From contig CALLMM010000019.1 of NCBI GenBank assembly GCA_938005745.1, forward strand, positions 1 through 64,000: a DNA stretch of 64,000 nt. Direction: 5' to 3'. This DNA is from an uncultured Chthonomonadales bacterium. GTDB lineage: Bacteria; Armatimonadota; Chthonomonadetes; Chthonomonadales; CAJBBX01. The translations under genes were made by a program, and so were the position numbers. The notes under the pieces are model-generated. The model saw only the letters and a list, made by a program, of their open reading frames with translations. It was not told the origin of the DNA and searched no databases. Positions 59,693-64,000 of the stretch are shown here, piece after piece (position 1 is the first letter of the stretch; every line of letters starts with the position of its first letter).

Positions 59693-60982
59693 TTATGGGT
59701 AGAGCAGGAAAGGTTGTCGCGCGGAGCGGAAGGCGCGGCTGCCTGCGTTCCACTCCGTCCAGATCCGCTCTGCGGAGCGTCCCGCCAGCAGCTGACGGCG
59801 GACAACGTCCGTTCCGCAGACCAGATCGAACATCCGGTCTCCATTTTTTGAAGTTCCGAACAGCGGGCGCGCCGGAGAGATCCTCCGCAGGGCGTCCAGT
59901 ATCTCGAAATTGATGCGCGTAAGCTCCGCCTGCGCCGGATCGGTGAGGTATATCTGCGTCCCTCCGCATAACTGTCCCTGAAAGGCGGCGTAGAAGGGAC
60001 GCCAGTAGACCGCCCGGAAGCGCACGCCCTTCAGTCCGCGCCGGTTCAGTTCATCCGCCATCCTCTCCGCGCCTACGCCGGGCGCGCCGGCTAATTCGAA
60101 GGGGAGCGTATATCCTACGCCGATGGAGAGCGAGGGGAGTTCGCCCGCGATGCCGGTCGCCGCGTAGTAGAACGCCGTGCGGGGATGCGGGATGTGCGGG
60201 CTGGTCGGAACCCAGGGCAAGCCGGTCTCTTCCCAGCGCATGGCGCGGCGATAGCCGCGCATCGGGATCACCGTCAGACGACAGCGCGCACCGTTTGCCA
60301 GCCATCCTTTCTCGTTGATCATGCGCGCCAGCTCTCCAACGGTCATCCCGTGACAGTAGGGGATCGGGTAGGCTCCCACCGCCGACCGGAAGCGCAGGTC
60401 GAGCAGGTTTCCCTCCACCCTCTCCCCGCCGATGGGATTCGGACGATCCAGTACATAGAACGGAAGCCGGTTCTCGGCAGCCGCCTCCATGCACAGCCCC
60501 ATCGTCGTAATATAGGTGTAGGATCGCGCGCCGATATCCTGCATATCAAACACCAGCGCATCCAGACCGCCAACCATCGCTGCGGTCGGCTTCTTCACGC
60601 GCCCGTAGAGGGAGAAGACCGGAACCCCCGTGCGGGGATCGCGGGAGTTCTCCACGCCTCTGCCTGCCGGTACATCGCCGCGAACGCCGTGCTCCGGTCC
60701 AAACAGCGCGGTCAGCTTCACTGCGGGAGCCGATGCCAGAACGTCAATCGCGCTTCGCAGCCCGCTTGTAATGCCGGTCGGGTTGGTGATCAGTCCCACG
60801 CGCTTATCTCGCAGGGGCGCAAACTCCTGTTCGATCAGCGACTCCAGTCCGGTCTTCACGGCGGGCGCGTCGGGCGTAAGTGAGGGCGAAGCGACCGAGC
60901 CGTTGAACGCAAAGTTGGCGTATACGGCTGCTGATGCCTGCAGTATCTCTCTGCGCGACCACGTTTCGGGAACCCTTTCCAT
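59693..60982 (-). CDS. NamZ-type exo-beta-N-acetylmuramidase (GH171, DUF1343)
   Basis: 429 residues, usual for DUF1343, now known as the NamZ/GH171 family that removes terminal MurNAc from peptidoglycan fragments. Blocks: 'RVGLITNPTGITSGLRSAID', 'LTALFGPEHGVRGDVPAG', 'LVFDMQDIGARSYTYITTMG', 'FYVLDRPNPIGGERVEGNLL' and 'PTSPHIPHPRTAFYYAATG'. The N-terminus has 'WSRREILQASAA', a twin-arginine-like signal, so it probably works in the periplasm. Followed 18 bases later by the GH5-like gene; together they fit recycling or predation-type wall degradation. Confidence 0.92.
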   Translation of the reverse strand: MERVPETWSRREILQASAAVYANFAFNGSVASPSLTPDAPAVKTGLESLIEQEFAPLRDKRVGLITNPTGITSGLRSAIDVLASAPAVKLTALFGPEHGVRGDVPAGRGVENSRDPRTGVPVFSLYGRVKKPTAAMVGGLDALVFDMQDIGARSYTYITTMGLCMEAAAENRLPFYVLDRPNPIGGERVEGNLLDLRFRSAVGAYPIPYCHGMTVGELARMINEKGWLANGARCRLTVIPMRGYRRAMRWEETGLPWVPTSPHIPHPRTAFYYAATGIAGELPSLSIGVGYTLPFELAGAPGVGAERMADELNRRGLKGVRFRAVYWRPFYAAFQGQLCGGTQIYLTDPAQAELTRINFEILDALRRISPARPLFGTSKNGDRMFDLVCGTDVVRRQLLAGRSAERIWTEWNAGSRAFRSARQPFLLYP

Positions 60983-61124
60983 CCGTCTGCCCTTCTATCA
61001 GCCTGTTATCTAAAGTTTCGCAGAGCGCGGAGGGTTCCCTCTCTCGGCTATCGGTGATTGCGTCCGTTTGCAGGTACAATCCCTTACGAAGATCAAGAAG
61101 GAAAGCGAGGGATCGGCACTTCAG

Positions 61125-62501
61125 ATGGAACGGTTTGATCTAGTGGTGATCGGCGGCGGCTCCGCCGGTCTGAAGGCGGCGCGCACCGCCGCGAAGCGAG
61201 GGGCGCGCGTTGCGCTGGCAGAGGAGCGCGAAACGGGCGGAGAGTGCTTCTGGGCGGGCTGCGTTCCGACCAAGGCGATGATCCGCGCCGCCGGAGTCTG
61301 GAACCTGATCCGTCGCGCACCGGAGTTCGGGATCTGCGTGGAGGTCAAGCAGGCGGATTTTGCCGATGCGATGGCGTATAAAGATCGCGCCGTCCATGCG
61401 GTCGGAGGCGGCGGCGACCCGGATGCCGGGCTGGGGCGGCTGGGCGTCCGCTACTTTCCTGAGCGCGCCTACTTTCTGGAGCCGCATATCCTCCGCGTCG
61501 GCAGCGGGGAGATATACGGCGAGCGGGTGATCATTGCCACCGGAACCGTGCCCGCCGTGCCGCCGATCCCCGGTCTGGAGGAGGCAGGCTACATCACCAA
61601 CCGCGAGGCGGTCTATCTCACCTCTCTGCCCCGCTCGCTGATCGTTCTGGGAGCCGGTCCCATCGGTCTGGAGTTTGCCCAGACGTTTCATCGCTTTGGC
61701 GCCGCGGTGACGGTGGTGGAGATGGCGGAGCGCGTACTGCCCAATGAAGACGCTGATATCTCCGCGCTGGCGGAGTCCCTGCTGGCAAAGGAGGGGCTGA
61801 AGATTCTGACCGGAGCCAGAGCAGTAGAGGCGATGACGGGCGAAAAGGGCGGAAAGCGCGTACTAGCGGAGCAGCGCGGGAAGACGATCCTGCTGGAGGC
61901 GGAGGAGATTCTGGTCGCGGCGGGGCGCGACGCCGCGACGCGCGGTCTTCAACTGGAGGCGGCGGGGGTCGAGGCGACGCTCCGCGCCATCCGGGTTGAC
62001 CAATATCTGCGCACCAGCCAGCCGCATATCTGGGCGGCGGGAGATGTCAACGGAGGCTTGCTGTTCACCCATGTCGCCAGTTATGAGGGGAAGATGGCGG
62101 CTCTGAACGCCTTCCGCGACGACCCGCAGCCCGCCAACACGAAGGCGGTTCCGCGCGCCACCTACATAGACCCGGAGGTCGCCAGCATCGGAATGACCGA
62201 AGCGCAGGCGAGAGAGGCGGGGATCGAGGCGGATATCTACGCCTCCTCCTTCGAAGACCTGGACCGCGCCATTCTGCATGGCGAACCGCATGGGTTGGTG
62301 AAGCTGGTGGTAGAACGGAAAACGGGGCAGATCCTGGGGGCGCACATGATCGGGCCACAGGCGGACAGCCTGCTGGCGGAGGTCGCACTGGCTATGCAGA
62401 ACCGCCTCCCTCTCTCCGCCGTCACCGATACCATGCACGCCTACCCGACGTTTCCGGAGGCGGTAGAGGCGGCGGCGCTCGCCTCTCCCCGCGCGCTCTG
62501 A
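61125..62501 (+). CDS. FAD/NAD(P)-dependent disulfide oxidoreductase (mercuric reductase/lipoamide dehydrogenase-like)
   Basis: 458 residues from the ATG at 61125; an upstream TACAAT (61075-61080) argues against the longer frame. FAD motif G10-G-G-S-A-G15 and the redox disulfide C41-x4-C46 in 'GECFWAGCVPTK', then the NAD(P)-binding 'VLGAGPIGLEFAQTFHRFGA', the 'IWAAGDVNG' FAD element and a dimerisation domain ending 'MHAYPTFPEAVEAAA' (the His-Pro pair becomes 'HAYPTFPE'). Lipoamide dehydrogenase uses 'GGTCLNxGCIPSK', so this is a different subgroup, perhaps mercuric-reductase-like. No vicinal cysteines at the C-terminus for Hg(II), so the substrate is unknown. Confidence 0.9.
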   Translation: MERFDLVVIGGGSAGLKAARTAAKRGARVALAEERETGGECFWAGCVPTKAMIRAAGVWNLIRRAPEFGICVEVKQADFADAMAYKDRAVHAVGGGGDPDAGLGRLGVRYFPERAYFLEPHILRVGSGEIYGERVIIATGTVPAVPPIPGLEEAGYITNREAVYLTSLPRSLIVLGAGPIGLEFAQTFHRFGAAVTVVEMAERVLPNEDADISALAESLLAKEGLKILTGARAVEAMTGEKGGKRVLAEQRGKTILLEAEEILVAAGRDAATRGLQLEAAGVEATLRAIRVDQYLRTSQPHIWAAGDVNGGLLFTHVASYEGKMAALNAFRDDPQPANTKAVPRATYIDPEVASIGMTEAQAREAGIEADIYASSFEDLDRAILHGEPHGLVKLVVERKTGQILGAHMIGPQADSLLAEVALAMQNRLPLSAVTDTMHAYPTFPEAVEAAALASPRAL

Positions 62502-62515
62502 GCGCAGATGTGTCA

Positions 62516-62556
62516 CGGCGGGGCAGCCTCTATCGCCGCCCCGCCGCCGCTTTTTT
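62516..62556 (+). terminator. Terminator within the 3' end of the convergent gene
   Basis: A 9-bp stem (62516-62524 with 62538-62546) and a T6 run at 62551-62556 on the + strand. It would end the flavoenzyme transcript, but its T-run side lies inside the coding end of the nuclease gene (stop at 62530-62532). Confidence 0.65.
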
Positions 62557-63294
62557 GAGAAAGATCCGTTCCAGCATCAGCGCATAACCGATCTCCATCA
62601 GCTCCTTCAGGTTGACGACATCCTCCGCGTTATAGGTCAGCAGGGTCTCCAGCGATTTGCGGCTGCCCCGTCTCCACTCCTGCCAGAGCCGTACCGCGTC
62701 CCATCCGGACAGCCCCCGCGTATCCTGCGTCCGCACAATGCCGAACTCGCGTTCGATCTGCTTCAGACCTCCAGAGTATCCCGTGCGCTTCAACAGAAAG
62801 CAGAGATCAATATGTAGCTGGGGAAACTCCATCTGGTAGGCGCGTCGCAGGAAAGGCAGGTCAAAACCGGTTCCGAAGAAGGTTACGATCAGCGCTTTCT
62901 CGCGGATATGGTCGGGAAAGTCCGCGAGGTTGCGCCCGCGCACAAACTGGTAGACACGCTGACCGTCGTAGAGGCCCACCATCGTCAGGTCAGAGGGATC
63001 CATGCCGCCGGTAGTCTCGATGTCGAGGAAGGCGACCCGGTCGCGAAAGGCGGGATAGGCGCGCCAGTGCTCGCGGACGGGCAGACGCTGCGCGAACCAG
63101 GCGTAGTCGCCGGACTGAAGCCGTCGGATCGATTCGAGCACCAGCGGCGGCAGGACGGTTCGCAGCTTGGGAGAGAGCGGCAGGGAGGAGCCGCTCTCCC
63201 GGAACTCGTTCCAGGTGCGCGCACCCATCTCCCACAGCCGACGCTCCGTATGCTCCCCGACGCCCGGGCAGTGAATATAGCTCGACTCCAGCAA
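62530..63294 (-). CDS. RNase H-like DEDD exonuclease domain protein (YprB family)
   Basis: 254 residues, TTG start preceded by AAAGGGA. The exonuclease motifs are D91-I-E93 ('FLDIETTG'), D145 in 'GTGFDLPFL', and D225 in 'YNAEDVVNL', the DEDD layout of the ribonuclease-H-like/YprB (RNase_H_2) family. An N-terminal helical region (1-75) contains 'GVGEHTERRLWEMGARTWNE', resembling a helix-hairpin-helix, which would bind nucleic acid. Members are thought to degrade RNA or DNA 3' ends; the natural substrate is unknown. It follows the secreted-protein gene by 16 bases on the same strand. Confidence 0.87.
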   Translation of the reverse strand: MLESSYIHCPGVGEHTERRLWEMGARTWNEFRESGSSLPLSPKLRTVLPPLVLESIRRLQSGDYAWFAQRLPVREHWRAYPAFRDRVAFLDIETTGGMDPSDLTMVGLYDGQRVYQFVRGRNLADFPDHIREKALIVTFFGTGFDLPFLRRAYQMEFPQLHIDLCFLLKRTGYSGGLKQIEREFGIVRTQDTRGLSGWDAVRLWQEWRRGSRKSLETLLTYNAEDVVNLKELMEIGYALMLERIFLKKAAAGRR

Positions 63295-63310
63295 AGCGAT
63301 CCCTTTCGGA

Positions 63311-64000
63311 CTACTCGCCCAGTTTGAAGGTGTTCAGAATGATCGGCATTTCGCCCTTGACGCCCAAATCCTGCGGACTGCGGATGTCGGAGGAGGCGCT
63401 GGTTCCCAGCATGATGAAGGTTACACCGTTCTGCAGTCCGGTTCCCTTGCTGGAGACCAGCAGCGCGCGTCCGTATATCTTCAGATCATCGCCGCCCGCT
63501 CGCTGGACAGTGCTCTCGAACTGAAGCTCATGCCCCTCGAACCCGGAGAGCGTCGAGCTGCCCTCATAGACCTTCTGATAGTTGGGGAAGTTCTGCTGGA
63601 ACTGCGGCTCCAGCTGCGCCATCAACTCCGGAAAGAGGCTGTCCGAATCCTGCCCGGAGGAGTTGTGCCAGTAACCGACCGCGAAGTTCTCCACGGTCAG
63701 CTCCGCTCCGTCGTTGTTGATCGCGTGTTCCACTTTGACATAGTTGGAAGAGTCGGCGCCGCCCGCCTTCGGGTCGCGTTTCCAGTGCGCGGGATACTGG
63801 AAGGAGAAAGGGACGAACACCTCCGCCAGTTTGCCGGTGAAGTTTTCGCGCTGATTGACATAGGTAACGGTCTCCTGCGCGTAGTCCTGTGTCTGCTGCC
63901 GGTTATCGCCGCCTGTGCCGCGGCTCTGCCTGCCCGTTCCGCCCGTCCCGTCCGTCTGCGTGGAGGGAGTTGCCAGAACGACCAGGAACAGAAAGGCGAG
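63311..64000 (-). CDS. Secreted PsbP/DcrB-like protein, start outside the window
   Basis: The frame is open to the right edge, so the 5' end is missing; 229 residues are visible. The first visible residues ('LAFLFLVVLATPSTQT') are a signal-peptide core, followed by a Gly/Thr/Gln-rich linker. The mature part begins with 'FVPFSFQYPAHWKRDPK', a pattern of PsbP/DcrB-like small secreted proteins, then a single alpha/beta domain ending 'IILNTFKLGE'. No catalytic residue is visible. An internal GTG (63820) lies in the middle of this domain and is not a credible start. Secreted and soluble or lipid-anchored, role unknown. Confidence 0.7.
   Translation of the reverse strand, partial: LAFLFLVVLATPSTQTDGTGGTGRQSRGTGGDNRQQTQDYAQETVTYVNQRENFTGKLAEVFVPFSFQYPAHWKRDPKAGGADSSNYVKVEHAINNDGAELTVENFAVGYWHNSSGQDSDSLFPELMAQLEPQFQQNFPNYQKVYEGSSTLSGFEGHELQFESTVQRAGGDDLKIYGRALLVSSKGTGLQNGVTFIMLGTSASSDIRSPQDLGVKGEMPIILNTFKLGE

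Noticed and set aside
1..64000. tRNA, rRNA, CRISPR, insertion sequence or phage elements
   Set aside because: None recognised on either strand: no transposase-like protein, no regular direct repeats with spacers, no cloverleaf or rRNA core seen by eye; short RNAs could still be missed.

Overview
The window is about 61% GC, densely packed and bacterial. The cell appears to be diderm: it has lipoproteins, Tat-type and Sec-type signal peptides, a likely outer-membrane barrel and envelope-spanning ABC systems. A cytochrome/DUF1549-DUF1553 gene paired with a DUF1501 gene, phytanoyl-CoA dioxygenase and SMP-30-type enzymes, H-X9-DG pseudopilin-like proteins, a C30-type carotenoid cluster and clear Shine-Dalgarno (SD) sites together suggest Armatimonadota. 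Planctomycetota or another PVC-like lineage is the alternative. This is inferred from gene repertoire; no rRNA or tRNA gene was seen to confirm it.

Layout. Bases 1-11354 run on + : an Ig/TPR protein (cut by the window edge), a PhyH-type dioxygenase, a TlpA-type thioredoxin, an ABC-2-type ATPase, a D,D-carboxypeptidase overlapping rluB, a BtuF/FecCD-type importer without its ATPase, a small TPR membrane protein and a large M1-type metallopeptidase. Bases 16181-11399 (-) form a sugar-acid operon: galactonate-dehydratase-like enolase, SDR, ceramidase-like hydrolase, zinc-ribbon protein and SMP-30 lactonase. Bases 16358-25116 (+) hold kynU-kynB, a sugar ABC permease and binding lipoprotein, and the cytochrome/DUF1501 pair, closed by a strong terminator.

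Bases 39030-25225 (-) are eight collinear genes, nearly all with a peptide theme: a 1662-residue fusion of a degenerate M28 peptidase with an FtsX permease, an oligopeptidase B, an OPT-type transporter, two related membrane proteins, an unknown protein, a PqqD-type (RiPP-recognition-like) protein, a second FtsX permease and, last, one MacB/LolD-type ATPase. (The two membrane proteins are counted here individually with the rest, giving nine reading frames if the giant fusion is included.) This is my best candidate for an undescribed system: an envelope peptide-processing and transport locus in which one ATPase may drive both permeases.

Bases 39443-45760 (+) carry a methyltransferase and then a carotenoid cluster (two CrtI/CrtN-type flavoenzymes, an aldehyde dehydrogenase, an acyltransferase), which resembles synthesis of acylated C30 carotenoid acids. 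A three-repeat DNA-binding-like protein lies on the other strand at 46400-45783. Bases 46804-50180 (+) hold a barrel protein, a creatininase-family enzyme and an amidohydrolase. Bases 50338-54028 (+) hold an ECF sigma factor, an unknown protein and an XRE/TPR regulator. Then come rodA, an MFS-HEAT fusion and a GNAT acetyltransferase (+), a GH5-like/GH171 pair (-), a flavin disulfide reductase (+), and a DEDD nuclease with a secreted protein cut by the right edge (-).

All domain calls come from reading motifs by eye; no database search was possible. Promoters and operators are sequence matches only.
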